Assembly (NCBI GenBank): GCA_030704615.1
Contig: CM060732.1
Coordinates: 42,759,053 to 42,823,052, forward strand
Direction: 5' to 3'
Origin: Takakia lepidozioides
Taxonomy: Eukaryota; Streptophyta; Takakiopsida; Takakiales; Takakiaceae
DNA: 64,000 nucleotides
This document shows, piece after piece, positions 46,562-57,115 of this stretch. Within the stretch, counting starts at the first letter, position 1, and each line of letters starts with the position of its first letter. The translations under genes were made by a program, and so were the position numbers. The notes under the pieces are model-generated. The model had not been told where the DNA came from. It ran no database searches and was given only the letters and a program-made list of their open reading frames with translations.

Positions 46562-46960
46562 AGACCTACAGGGGGCGTCTTTTCAGTTGCATACAGATTG
46601 GCATGCTGGGGCTTGGAGCGGTGCTCACACAGGTGGATGATGAGGGAAGAGAGTTCGTAGTGGCTTATGCTAGCCGCTCGAACAACGTTGCAGAGTCTAA
46701 GTATAGCTCATATGAGGGAGAATGCTTAGCTGCAGTGTGGGCCGTGGCACACTTCAGGTGCTATCTATACGCAATCTCTTCACCCTTGTCACGAATCACC
46801 AACCACTCAAGTGGTTGATGGAGTCACAAGCTTACGGGGAAGCTTGCACGGTGGGCACTCATCCTTCAAGAGTATGACTTTCAGGTGGTGCATCGACCGG
46901 GTTTGGTCAATCGCAATGCAGATGGGTTGAGTCGCAATCCATGCACGAGCCAGCAGGATG
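46562..46960 (+). pseudogene. RNase H of the element, frameshifted
   Basis: 'FQLHTDW' in one frame and '[15 protein letters not shown]' in the next (46603), then '[10 protein letters not shown]', '[20 protein letters not shown]' and, after another shift, '[11 protein letters not shown]'-like and 'HRPGLVNRNADGLSRNP' at 46890-46941. These cover the RNase H D-E-D signatures. At least two frame changes. Confidence 0.85.
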
Positions 46961-47285
46961 ACACTGGAGCTCGGTGGCATGGTGAGACGGACGAGGAGAT
47001 GGTGCCCGGATGGCATGCATTTGCATTTCTGTGTATCTTGGCAGCGGAAGGCCAGGTTGGACCTGCAACAGGGATGACTGTAGATCAAGTGTCTGAGGAC
47101 CCTGAGGCCAGCAATGAGCAAGGTGGCGCCAAAGATATACATGAGGATTCAGTTGTGTTGGACTACCTCCGCACTGGAGACACTGCAGCCACTGTGACTG
47201 CCAAGGAGAGGGATCGGATCCTACAACGAGCCAAGAGGTTCAAGTGGGAGGGGACACACCTGCTCCGAGTGTGGAGGATGGTTGA
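46961..47285 (+). pseudogene. RNase H-integrase connector
   Basis: Same frame as the RNase H end (46885-47289). It is acidic, then 'ILQRAKRFKWEGTHLLRVW', the typical lead-in to the integrase zinc finger, ending in TGA at 47287-47289. The integrase frame starts across that stop. Confidence 0.7.
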
Positions 47286-48542
47286 GTGAGGATTGTGCCT
47301 CACCCAACACAGCGGGCACGGTTAGTGCGGCATGCCCATGAGGAGTTGGGGCATTTTGGGGTGCGACGCACTCATAGTTTACTGCAGGGCAGTATTGGTG
47401 GCGTGGTATGCACACAGAGGTGCAACAATTTGTGGCTAGGTGCATGGTGTGTGACAGGGTGCGTGCTTCATTCAACGCCCCTACTCCACAATTGCACCCT
47501 CTTCCGATCATGGGATTGGGCTACAGGTGGAGTCTTGACTTCGCAGGCCGTTGCCACTGACCATGCGCCACAACAAGTACGTGTTGGTGATGGTGAGCAC
47601 TTCTCCAAGTGGATTGAATTGGTTCCATTGCCTGATAAGGCTAGTGAGGGAGCTGCGTATGCATTCTTGGATTGTGTGCTTAGCCGATTCGGTGCTCCAG
47701 CTGAGGTACTCACGGACCAAGGGAGAGAGTTCTTGGGGGAGTTTCAGGCTTTGTGTGACAAGGCCTTGATAGACCACCGCACCACTTCTCGGGATCATCC
47801 TGAGGCCGATGGCTTGGCAGAGAGAGTTGTTCAGACAGTAAAGAGGGGTTTGCGCAAGTATGGCTTGCAGAAGGGACACCTAGGAGATTGGGACCTTCAG
47901 TTACCCTGGTTAGCCATGGGCTACAGGTTCAGCAAGCAAGCATCACTTGCCTCCTTCTCACCATACTTTCTTCTCTTTGGCCGAGAGCCAGATTTGCCTA
48001 CATCCATTCGCAGAGAAGCTGCTACAGTTCTTAACCTTGACGATCCGGACGTGTGGGCACGTGCATGTGAGCAGCGTGCAGAGTTGTTCAAGAAAGTCAT
48101 GCCCATGGCTTTCGAGAACCTTGCCATTGCACAACATCGTGATACGTTGAGGTATGCTACCATACGTGGTGGGGGCTATCGTCCTGGGGTTTGGAAATTC
48201 AACCCTGGTGACTATGTCTATCTGCAGCAGACTGCTCCTACGACATTGGATGTGACTGCAGGACGTGTTATTTTGAGGGTTCGAGAGGTTTTGCCCTCAG
48301 ACGTCTTGGTCTTGGAGGGTCGGGATGGCATAACTTGGAAGGACCATGTGCGTAATTGTGCGCCATGTCACCTTCCGAATGTCGATGGCAGGATTGACCC
48401 AAACCTGGCAGTGGTATCTGCAAGTTTGAAATGCATGTTGTGTGGGTCTGCTAGAGGGACAGCCACCATGCTGGTGTGTGATCGATGCTCTAGAGGTTGG
48501 CATATGGGATGCTTGACTCCACCTCTTGAGATGGTTTCCTGA
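47286..48542 (+). pseudogene. Integrase of the element with PHD-like C-terminus, frameshifted
   Basis: The HH half of the zinc finger ('HAHEELGHFGVRRTHSLL') is at the start. The CC half ('FVARCMVCDRVRA', about 47428-47466) and the first catalytic Asp ('SLDFAG') are in other frames. From about 47600 the frame is open to the end. 'VLTDQGREFLGEF' holds the second Asp and 'HPEADGLAERVVQTVKRGL' the Glu. 'SFSPYFLLFGREPDLP' and the GPY/F-like 'FNPGDYVYLQQ' and 'RVILRVREVLPSDVL' follow. The C-terminus is a PHD-finger-like module in place of a chromodomain. Integrase inserts cDNA into the genome; the C-terminal reader module could steer the site choice. Confidence 0.88.
48432..48542 (+). other. PHD-finger-like module at the integrase C-terminus, truncated
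   Basis: Residues 383-418 of the integrase frame: CMLC, then 'ATMLVCDRC', then 'GWHMGC', giving CxxC...CxxC...HxxC, six of the eight zinc ligands of a C4HC3 PHD finger with the conserved Trp before His. The last pair is missing because TGA follows 'LEMVS'. Skipping one T would read 'VPDTWF', the usual context of the last Cys pair, then a stop. PHD fingers bind histone H3 tails (often unmodified or K4-methylated). Reader function is inference. Confidence 0.8.
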
Positions 48543-48577
48543 TACTTGGTTTAAGTGACGGTATAAAATGGATGACA

Positions 48578-48661
48578 GGTATAGCTTTCTAGGATTGTGT
48601 GCTTAGATTGTGTGGTGGACAACGATGTATGTTGTGGCACGATGCTTAGGTGCACGACAGC
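48578..48661. repeat. 84-bp duplication, copy left of the 3' LTR
   Basis: From GGTATAGCTTTCTAGG to GTGCACGACAGC, identical to 49087-49170 but for one base (ATGTATG against ATGTATT). The 3' LTR lies exactly between the two copies. Confidence 0.92.
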
Positions 48662-49082
48662 TGTCATGGTTTTAGTCATGGTTATCTAGAATTACCTACT
48701 TCTAGTTAAGTAGGACATTTTAGATATTTATATTTATATTTTGTGTGTTGGGACTTCATTTGGTCTCACATGCCAAGTGAGGTGTCGAGCCTCACTTGAG
48801 ACATGGAAATAGGTTTTCCCCTTGTGAGTGTTGAGGAGGCTCATCTTCTTGTAGTTGAGCCTCCATGAGCTTCTCTCACCTCCATAGCTCTAGGTATTGA
48901 GAGGGAGTGTGTTGAGGGCTTTGTAGGGTGGATTCCTTTAGCAAAGGTGCCCTTGGCTTGACTTAGTTTATGTGATAGAGTGGATTTCACTTGGAAGGAC
49001 TAGGGCTTGTTTTTCATGTGATTGCTTCATGCTTTGAGAGCTTTCATTGTCTTCTACTTCTCTCATTTCTCATCTCTTATCA
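48662..49082 (+). repeat. 3' LTR of methyltransferase-bearing element
   Basis: 421 bp, TGTCATGG...CTTATCA, two mismatches from the 5' copy. No clear polypurine tract precedes it; the duplication 48578-48661 does. Confidence 0.93.
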
Positions 49083-49086
49083 TTGT

Positions 49087-49170
49087 GGTATAGCTTTCTA
49101 GGATTGTGTGCTTAGATTGTGTGGTGGACAACGATGTATTTTGTGGCACGATGCTTAGGTGCACGACAGC
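49087..49170. repeat. 84-bp duplication, copy right of the 3' LTR
   Basis: Second copy of 48578-48661, starting four bases after the LTR and ending GACAGC before CCCTAGAACT. Confidence 0.92.
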
Positions 49171-50141
49171 CCCTAGAACTATGGCGCGGCTCCCGGGCCT
49201 ACCCCGGCTACTCACGTTGCTGGGCAGATCCTAAGGACCAAAAGAAAACACCACCAGAAAACAAACACTCTCTCCTTCCCTTGTCCCCAATCTTCCTTAT
49301 TTGGAGGAGAGTTAATAGATTAATATGGCCCTTCGCGGCCTCTATATTGTCACTCGAGCTTACTGATCACACGAATCTGATGTATGGTGTAGTTCTGCTT
49401 CTACCACAAAATGGAAATAATTAAATGTTCAATTATTTAAATCAATGGTACAATGGGTCCTTCGGCCAATGGTCTTATGGGGCCTTCCCCTGTCAATCAT
49501 GAATTTTGGACACCTGTATATCCACAAGTATCTTCACCTCTTTGAGAGGGCTATATTTTCAATCAATTATCAAGCAACAAGTCATGGTTTGGTATATCAC
49601 ATAAATCTCATATATGAATGAAAAAATGACATAAGTGTCAACCTTCCAATGTGAATGAAGCTTGGGATGCTCTATTAACTCGGCGAATTGGTACTCTATG
49701 CGAGCCTCCTTCGACACTCGTCAACTACGTCCAACCCGGCCTTTCCTACTCGTCTCTAAGTCTCCACTTCACATTCAACTTGCAATAATCTTTCTTTTAT
49801 AACTTCCAAAATGGCTCCAAGGCCTGTACAAGTTGTGACCTCTCTCGTTAGCTTCTAAAATGCTTTCATATACTAAAGAGCTCAAGCTCCACTCTCTAGA
49901 ACATAGGCTCCATCTAGCCACACTCACAAAGCTAGACTACAACAAGCAAGATGAAAGCAAGCAAATGAACTAGGTGAAGAAACAAGGAGGCATTGCCCTC
50001 TTTATATATCGTTTTTTGGCTTAAAAAACTATTGGAATAATAATAATAAATTAGTATAATCTAGATGGAGTTATAATTTAAAAACATAGAATGAAATAAA
50101 CTAAGATGTTGGATGGAAACCTTAGAGGCAAATGATAAATG
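49171..50141. other. No gene recognised
   Basis: Short frames only, AT-rich towards the right. No similarity to the left flank of the element was seen, so a clean empty-site reconstruction is not possible. Confidence 0.35.
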
Positions 50142-50240
50142 TTTTTTCATCCATCCCTTGGATGGCTAGTTGGCACTAATTGTCGTTTATCATCCACACA
50201 ACCTTCAGGGCGAAATTATGATTTTCATCTCATGGATGAA
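50142..50240. mobile_element. Small foldback (MITE-like) element, copy 2
   Basis: TTTTTTCATCCATCCCTTGG...CTCATGGATGAAAT, a diverged reverse-oriented copy of 22389-22485. Shared inner blocks include AGTTGGC.CTA and a central CATCCA. Confidence 0.55.
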
Positions 50241-50597
50241 ATAAAATACCAAAATTTTATAACTCAAAATAGGGTGTCTACATAAAATCCATTACAAAAT
50301 TATGTAGTGCAAGCATACCAAAAAACAAAAACCAAATAATACCCCCCAACTATACATCCTTTGTTTGCAGATGGTAACAAAATTTTATAAAGAGTGATTT
50401 TCTTGGGGTGATGGTTTCTATACAATTACTAATCTTACCGGCAAAGAAGGGTTTAAGTTCTCCTTGACAGGGCGCATTTGCATTCTTCGTACATGTTTAT
50501 GTGTTTGTAGTCTTGTAATTGCCTTCCAAGTCTTGTTTATTAATTACTAAATCTTACTAGCCTAAACCCCCGAAGCACTGATAGCTGGGACTTCATT

Positions 50598-51870
50598 TTT
50601 TTTTTTGTCCATTCATTAAGCACCTACCGAGTTTAGGGAAGAAGAGGGATACCTCTTCCCACTACCCTCCCAATTCCTGGGTGCTTAGGGTCAAGCAATC
50701 CCGCAGGAAGGGCAAAATCCCTTTAAAACTTCACTTTTTGGGTTTTAGAGGGGTCAATTTAATCAAAAGCCTCAATGACTATTTATCCACTTTTAATACG
50801 ATGTATTATTTATTATTTATTTTCTTATTTTTAACGGAAATGGACAGAGGCCCTTTAGGTCACATTGGTAGAAGTCTTGGAAAAAATAACCAAGACAGAA
50901 AGCCATGAGGCATACATCGCAAGTGATTGGGAAGCTCCCCAAAACCATGCTCCTAAGGCTAAGCTCTAGTCACAGTCAACGGCTTACTGGTGGGCTAGCG
51001 AGCCATAAGCCAGACTGATTGAGAAACTAAAGAGACACTACAGACCAGAAGGGCAACAGCAAGTTCCTCTGGATAGGACCAGAAAACAGAAGCCTACCTC
51101 ATCCAATAGCAAAGGGCTTGGTGAATAGCAAAAAATAGAGCCCAGCCATGTTCCTAGATGGGAGAAGAGAGATCGCAGCAGCACTGCAGCTAGCACCAAG
51201 AACCTAACATACGTCGTCCAGCCAAAAACTTGAACCAAAACAATAAAAGAAAGCGACGGGAAGGCCAGCCAGCATCTGAGCCTGCCAAGGAAACATCATA
51301 ACTACCAACAGCCTAGAGAGTAATCAGCCTAACACCAAATGCCACCATGTGGCACACTCCAACAGGGCACTTAGGACGAGCACCCTCAGCGTTTCTGCCT
51401 GAGAGACTCGAAATTGAGGTGAGCGCGGACTGTGGTATCTCAATTTTTTCTTATGCTTCCAGTTGATATTGATATCATCGGGAAATCCAGGGGAGCCCCT
51501 GAAGCTAAGGGGGTCTCCAGTCGACTGGAGGTCGAGGTGACCAGGTGACCCTGTCTTCCTCGTGAACACACAATATTCCAAGGTAAACCCATTCTGCATC
51601 AAATTGTGTGTGCAAGGCTGCCTTTTTGCTCTCAGAACATCTGCCAGCTGAGTCCATCACCACCCCCCACATCTTACTACCTTCAATTACAATGTCATAA
51701 TAAATGTGTTGCAAGATAGCCCAAATGTCAACTGGCTTTTTTTTATTAAAAACCAAGGAACAACTGGCCTTCCAGATATGCCAGAGGGTTAGTGCCCGCA
51801 GGCAGTTCTATACTTGGCAACCGCCTGATGGGGATTGGTTATGTCCGTATTGCATTGGATAGTGGGAGTG
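50598..51870 (-). mobile_element. 5'-truncated LINE, ORF2 tail and poly(A)
   Basis: On the minus strand 'LTLWHIWKASCSLVFNKKKP' (about 51800-51740) continues to 'WAILQHIYYDIVIEGSKMWG' and 'LHTQFDAEWVYLGIL'. This matches the ORF2 end of the LINE at 58657-59950 ('TLWHIWKSSCA', 'EARRAWSKLC'). In the next frame 'SPGFPDDININWKH' (about 51490-51449) is the family's terminal motif. A 3' UTR follows and ends in a minus-strand poly(A) (T tract 50599-50610). RT and everything upstream are absent. Confidence 0.7.
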
Positions 51871-53451
51871 GATACAACCATGGAAGGCTAACAAGAAATG
51901 CAAGGCCAAGCTACTAGGAGACCAACACACGAGATCCTGTCTCAAGTTCACAGATTGCAAGACGGCGACTAACGATGGGGTTGCTCTTGTACCCGGCCTC
52001 TTGTTCTATAGAGTTTGAGTACAATAGGGACAGTGATAGAGGACTTAGTATGACTGTGGCTATTGCATCTTGTAGCTATCTGGAGTTAGAGGGACCTAAC
52101 CACCAGCTAGGGGCAGGAATGAGAGCTAGAAGAGTTAAGCAAGAGAATAAGGGGATCCGAATAGTCAAACCTTCGCCAATGATTGTAGAGGGACCAAGAT
52201 TCTTCCATCTAGTCTTATTTCTTCGCTTTGGCCTCTTGCTTGTGTAGTTAGTTTTGAGCTTGAGGTAGCTAGATCCTAGAGGGTTGAGCTTGTGGCTCTC
52301 TAGTAGTAGAAGCAAGCATAGTGAGAGCAGGATAGTCCTAGCTCAAGGCCTTGTGACCATTTGAGGCAAGAAGTAGAGGAAGCGCTCCATGAAGTGAGAG
52401 ACTTGAGGACGAGTAGGAGTGCCGGAGGAGGACCAGATTTGAGTACCATTCTACCGAACGATTTAGTGCATCCCAAGCACCACTTGTTTCAGAGGGTGAC
52501 TTATCATATTATCTTGACCTTTGAATTCATTTGTTTCATTTGTTGTTCAAGCTTGTTCCAAGAAGAGACCTTATAGCATTGCTTGCTGGAAATCTATAAA
52601 AACTAACCATCTTTTAAAGAGGATGTGTGTACATCTCTATGTGCATGTGTAAAGAGCACAAGAGACAGGGAGCCCAGAGACAGGGAGGAGAGAATCCCTG
52701 GTAGGGATTTCACAAGGTAGAAGATGACATGTTCCAACTTCGTTCTAGGCTGGTTGCTTACATAAATTAATGAGATTATATTGTAAGTAGGTGGAAGAGG
52801 GCAGGGAATGGATCCTGGGACCCACTGAAGATTAAATCATTGTTTACACACCAGGGTGACATCGGATGAGAAACTGATGAGCGGCAGATTTCATTTATCC
52901 TGGCCCGGTGATTGTTGAAGTTGCTAATTCGTTATTGATTGGTTTAGTATAGTAATTTTGGGGCGCTCCCAAATAGAGAGCGGTTCCCCAACGCTCCCGA
53001 CATAAAGAGCATTCCCAGGGCGTTCCCCTGGTACCTTGAGGGTAATTTAGTTAGCTCTAGAATCCCATATGATTCTCTATTTCTATGAATTTCATGCATT
53101 TGTAGGAAGGTTTTAATTATTTGTTCTTTATTATTCAGCAAGGTAATTCGCCTTTAATAAGGGATTTTATCCTGACCCTGTTTTAAGGGAGGTATCGCCC
53201 CCTTCCGCCGAGGATATTTGAAGGCAAATACCCGGCCGCTGGGAGCCTTGGGCCAAGGAACGGCCATTGTTGTATTAGATCTCGGGAATTACCTAGAGGT
53301 TTGAATTGTTATCATTCACCCGATGGACTGACCATTGAGGTTGAAACTTGGATCGCTCTAACTTGGATCGCTCAGGGGAGACTGACTTGGGAAAGCGGAT
53401 CCGGTCCCTATCTAGAAGGTAGGAAACTAATCCACCCAATTATCGTTAGAC
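51871..53451. other. No gene recognised
   Basis: Frames at 51975-52247 and 52361-52576 have some protein-like composition ('VEEALHEVRDLRTS') but no domain I know. 52960-53030 has three degenerate GCGCTCCC/CGCTCCC/GCGTTCCCC units. The remainder shows no feature. Confidence 0.3.
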
Positions 53452-53806
53452 CGTCACCGTCAAAATAACACATAAAATAAAAATAAATTGCATGGCCACT
53501 ATTATCTGACCGTCGCCGTCGCCTAGCAGTATCCCAACGACATTAAAAATAAATAAATAAATAATAAAAATCACCGTCATCTAATGGTTGCTCGAACCTT
53601 AGATTTAAAAAATAAATAATTATTAAAATAAAAAACAAAAAACCGCATATCGCCCTGAGCTAAACGATCGTTCATCGTCCGACGGTTTATTTTCAAATAA
53701 AGTCGGCATTGATATCTATCATTTTACTCTATCCGAGCACATAATATGCACCGTCAATGCAATTTGATAGCCACCCATCAATATGTACTCTGTCATCAAA
53801 CCTAAC
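53452..53806. repeat. ~370-bp direct repeat, left copy
   Basis: Matches 54231-54640. Shared landmarks: 'CGACATTAAAAATAAATAAA', 'GGTTGCTCGAAC', 'AACGATCGTTC', 'AAGTCGGCATTGATATCTAT' and 'CCATCAATATGTACTCTG'. AT- and GTC-rich, no coding content. Confidence 0.85.
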
Positions 53807-53846
53807 ACCGTATCAAGCTACCAGTCAGGGTCACAATGCCCATAGA

Positions 53847-54144
53847 GTCATATTCTGGCACCGGATTCGAAGGCCTTACAGACAGAGACAGACCGGGACC
53901 CTGCTGACGAGGGCCCTTAAATCCGGCTCTACTAGGAATTAAGTGAAAGGAGGCTGCAAGATGGGCTGCGGCAGGCCTCTAACCGAGCAGAATGCCCCCA
54001 TGGAGCTGTTCTGTCTCCACTCCTCGATTTCCGGGCACTGAGGGAGGGACAGGGGAGTGTGACATACAAGTATCCACGTCCGCCAGAAATTACACGCATG
54101 AAAAAAATTGAATCAGATTTAATTTTAGTAATTTGAGAGGGCCG
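53847..54144. repeat. ~300-bp dispersed repeat, copy 2
   Basis: Same unit as 21347-21644, same orientation. Here it lies between the two copies of the ~370-bp direct repeat. Confidence 0.85.
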
Positions 54145-54230
54145 TCACGTCGCTTTGCTGTTGCCGTCGATATGGCGATGGTGGCGCGGGGATCGCGGGG
54201 TCAACCAACGGTCATCCAACTATCGTCCGG

Positions 54231-54645
54231 TCGTCACCGTCGCACAATGGTCTAATGGGAAAAAAAAACAAAAAAATAAAAAAAAATAAAAAAAAATAAA
54301 TTGCTTGGCTACTGTCACCTGGTCGTCGCTGTCGCCGTCACCTAGCAGTCATCCAAACGACATTAAAAATAAATAAATAAATAATAAAAATCACCGTCGT
54401 CCAACGGTTGCTCGAACTTTTGATTTATAAAATAAATAATTATTGGAAATAAAAAATAAAAAAATAAATCGCAAATCGCTAGGACGTAAACGATCGTTCC
54501 TTGTCCGACGGTTCATTCTCAAATTTGGATGGACCAAAGTCGGCATTGATATCTATCATTTCACTCTATCCGAGCACATAATCTGCACCACCAATGCAAT
54601 AATATCAACCCATCAATATGTACTCTGCCATCAAACCAAACATCT
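54231..54645. repeat. ~370-bp direct repeat, right copy
   Basis: Matches 53452-53806 but is longer through A-rich expansion (AAAAAAATAAAAAAAAATAA region 54258-54300) and a few small insertions. Together with the left copy it flanks the dispersed 300-bp repeat. Confidence 0.85.
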
Positions 54646-55189
54646 CTCGCCATGCGGATACTTTTTGCAACTGTAGATTCAACTACAGACTCTAGCCGAA
54701 GTTAATATTCCCACAATCTATCTCTTGAAATTCTGATACTCTTGGCCAGACAATCTGACTGTAACACCTCATAAATCATAATACATAACCTGACAAAATA
54801 TATACTCTTATGGGAATATCCATTCAATCTATTTATAAATAAAATAAAACCTTTCATCAATATATATTGAGATACAACCTAAATAATATACATGAAACTA
54901 ACTCTAGACATGAATTATAAGAAGAACAAAATTCATATCTCAAATCATAGTTGCACAAAATGACGTAACATGGTATTAACACGTCAGCGTCTCGTCTGAA
55001 ATCACGTCCCGATAAGCGTCACATTACCTCAAAAACCGACTCAACGTTATGTAATTTTAATTTTATATTTTTTTTTCATTACGTAATCTATCATAATAAC
55101 ATGTAAGCCATCAAGTAAGCTATGACGGTTTCAAATTTTAAAAAATATATTTCAAAAAAAACTTTCAAAATAAGATTTAAAAAAATTAT
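54646..55189. other. AT-rich DNA with a shared end block
   Basis: No gene. 54960-55050 (ACACGTCAGCGTCTCGTCTG...ACGTTATGTAAT) resembles 36895-36985 and may be the left end of the dispersed unit that contains the palindromic array. Confidence 0.4.
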
Positions 55190-56130
55190 TGAATAAATCG
55201 GGATTATCAGATTTGGTGATCCTAATTTTTTTATAAATTATTCAATAAATCAAGACCGTCAGTTCTGACGGTCAAATGACGATCCTAAATTATAATTCTT
55301 TATTTAATTTGGGACCACCAGCTCGGGGAGGTCCCGATTTTTTATTTCATTTTAGGACAAAATAGGGGTCGTCAAAGTTAGGGGTCATAAATTTTTTATT
55401 TTTCTTTTGGGCTAAAATTGAGACTGCCAGAGCTGGCGGTCCGGGATTTATTTTGTTTTTTTTGGATAAAATCGACACAACTATAACTACTTATACCTAT
55501 TTTTTTAATTTTCAAAATTTAGAATAAAATCAAGATCTCTAGGGCTGACAATCCTGATTTACTTCGAATTATTTAGAAAACAATTATTTTATTAAAATAA
55601 AAAAATGAATATAATCAAGCATGTTAGAATTGGCTGTCCTTAATTTATTTTACTTTATTTGGATAAAATCGGGATCAATAAAGATGACGGTCTTGGTTTA
55701 CTTATGATTATTTACACAAATTAAAAACTTATTCTAAATTTAAAATAAAATATATAATCTCGACCGCAGAGCTCGCGATCCGGATTTTGTAAAAAGACGT
55801 TATGGACAAAATTGAGATTATCACAGCTAACGGTCCCGATTTAATTAAAAACTAAATAAATATATATGTAGTTGGAACTGCCAAACCTCACGATCCCCAT
55901 TTGTTAATTAAAAATATTTTGGTTTAAATCGGGTATGGACCCCGGCGCTCCCGACTTAAGAGTGAAAATAATAAAGTCGGGACCGATCGTTTTGGCTGTG
56001 TCGATTTGCTTTAATATTTTATAATTGATTTTTAAGTCCGGACTACCAGCATTGGCGGTCCTAAATTTATTTAAATATTTACTCATTATATATGGAGCAC
56101 TAGTACTCGCGGTCCAAATTTTATTTAAAT
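55190..56130. repeat. Palindromic GGACCGCC array D
   Basis: The longest array: about twelve units spaced 50-90 bp. Examples: GACCGTCAGTTCTGACGGTC (55254-55273), a perfect dyad with different bases from array A; GGGACC...GGTCCC near 55310-55346; GACTGCCAGAGCTGGCGGTC at about 55423; CGGACTACCAGCATTGGCGG near 56038. The dyad survives in variants with different arm sequences. Confidence 0.82.
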
Positions 56131-56375
56131 GTTATTTGAATATATCTGGATTTTATTAGAATTAATTAGACCTCTTAAAATTATATATATTATTTGTTAA
56201 GTCGATGACAACTTTTTGATTATTTTTTTAAGCTCCGTGGCTATTTTTCATATTTGTTTAGCCTATGTGGCATATGGTGTTTATCCCTTATATGTTTTAC
56301 TTATTATTATATAAAACTGACATGATACAAGCATGTGTTACGACCTGACGTCATGTCAATGTGCAACCCACCTTA
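56090..56375. repeat. Terminal module linked to palindromic array, copy 2
   Basis: Same order of blocks as 33090-33425: last GCGGTCC unit, TTAAAATTATATATATTAT tract, 'TTTAGCCTATGTGGCATATG', 'TTATCCCTTATATGTTTTAC', 'ATATAAAACTGACATGATAC', 'GTCATGTCAATGTGCAACC'. Confidence 0.6.
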
Positions 56376-57001
56376 AATTACAAATAGCTCAATACAAAAT
56401 CTTCAAGCAAGAGGACAATTTATCCTTAATAGGGAGCCACTAGCCCCGCTATATTTCTAGATTTTGGTCCATAGTGGTAGAGATAGATACAAAAATTCGT
56501 GTAGTGCAAATTCAGATGGTAGATCAGACTTTGAGTGTACATTGTACAGTTAAATAGATGTTGATTGAATTGATACAGAAGAAAGACAAATTTGCTTAGA
56601 GAAACTATACGGAGAGCAAATGCAAGAGAAGAAATGAAATAGCGATGAAGCGGGATAGAAGAGGAATACATCCATTTGCGTAATTATCAGGGTCAGTAAC
56701 GTCAGGTCACGTTTTGAGACGTACAAATTCAATTTTTTAAGGGGTGAAAAATGTGATACGTAAGCAAAATTAAATGTAATGATTTTTTTTATTAAAAACA
56801 TTGAACGACCATTTGGCGATCGTCTGACCGTCGTTCAACCGTCCCTCGACCGTCGCCTTCGATCAGCCATAGCATGAACGAATAAAATAAAATAAAATAA
56901 ACAAAACAGTCCAATTGTCGCCGGCGGCAGCGGTCATCTGAACCTTGACTTGATTCGATCAACAACAGGAATCTTAGTTCTTCTGGTATCCAACATGACC
57001 C
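56376..57001. other. No gene recognised
   Basis: AT-rich left half; right half has GACCGTCG-type repeats (56805-56870) reminiscent of the direct repeats at 53-54 kb and an (AATAA)n run at about 56881-56901. Confidence 0.35.
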
Positions 57002-57115
57002 CGTGTGTTATGCCTTATGGCAACCTTCGGGCACCCAAGGGTTTTAATTTTTTCCCTTTCAATAATTATAAATAAAGCTCCAAAGGGTTTCCTCCCATTT
57101 CCCCCAAAAATTAAA
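57002..57115 (+). mobile_element. LINE 3'-end fragment
   Basis: CCGTGTGTTATGCCTTATGG, GGGTTTTAATTTTTTCCC and AATAATTATAAATAAA, in the same order as the 3' ends of the LINEs at 59830-59950 and 63135-63250. A very short, 5'-truncated or SINE-like copy. Confidence 0.55.

Larger units (their letters stand above)
38442..49082 (+). mobile_element. Ty3/gypsy retrotransposon carrying a DNA methyltransferase and a PHD-like module
   Basis: A 10.6 kb element bounded by two 421-bp LTRs (38442-38862, 48662-49082) that start TGTCATGG and end CTTATCA and differ at only two positions by eye. Internal order: a 2.4 kb leader with tandem repeats, gag with two CCHC knuckles, aspartic protease, cytosine-5 DNA methyltransferase, RT (YIDD), RNase H, integrase, PHD-finger-like C-terminus. 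PR-RT-RH-IN is the Ty3/gypsy order; the methyltransferase is extra. A canonical primer-binding site is not visible after the 5' LTR, and flanking target duplications are not convincing (AGCCC at 38437-38441 and 49168-49172 is a weak candidate). The element is more GC-rich than its surroundings. Frameshifts break gag, PR, RT, RH and IN. Methyltransferases in retrotransposons are known from Klebsormidium and dinoflagellates; this copy appears related in layout. Confidence 0.93.

Noticed and set aside
38437-49172. AGCCC as target-site duplication of the methyltransferase element
   Set aside because: Three of the five bases on the right belong to the 84-bp duplication, so the match is weak; recorded only as a candidate.
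53452-54645. Direct repeats as LTRs of a short retrotransposon
   Set aside because: No TG...CA ends, primer site or polypurine tract could be seen.
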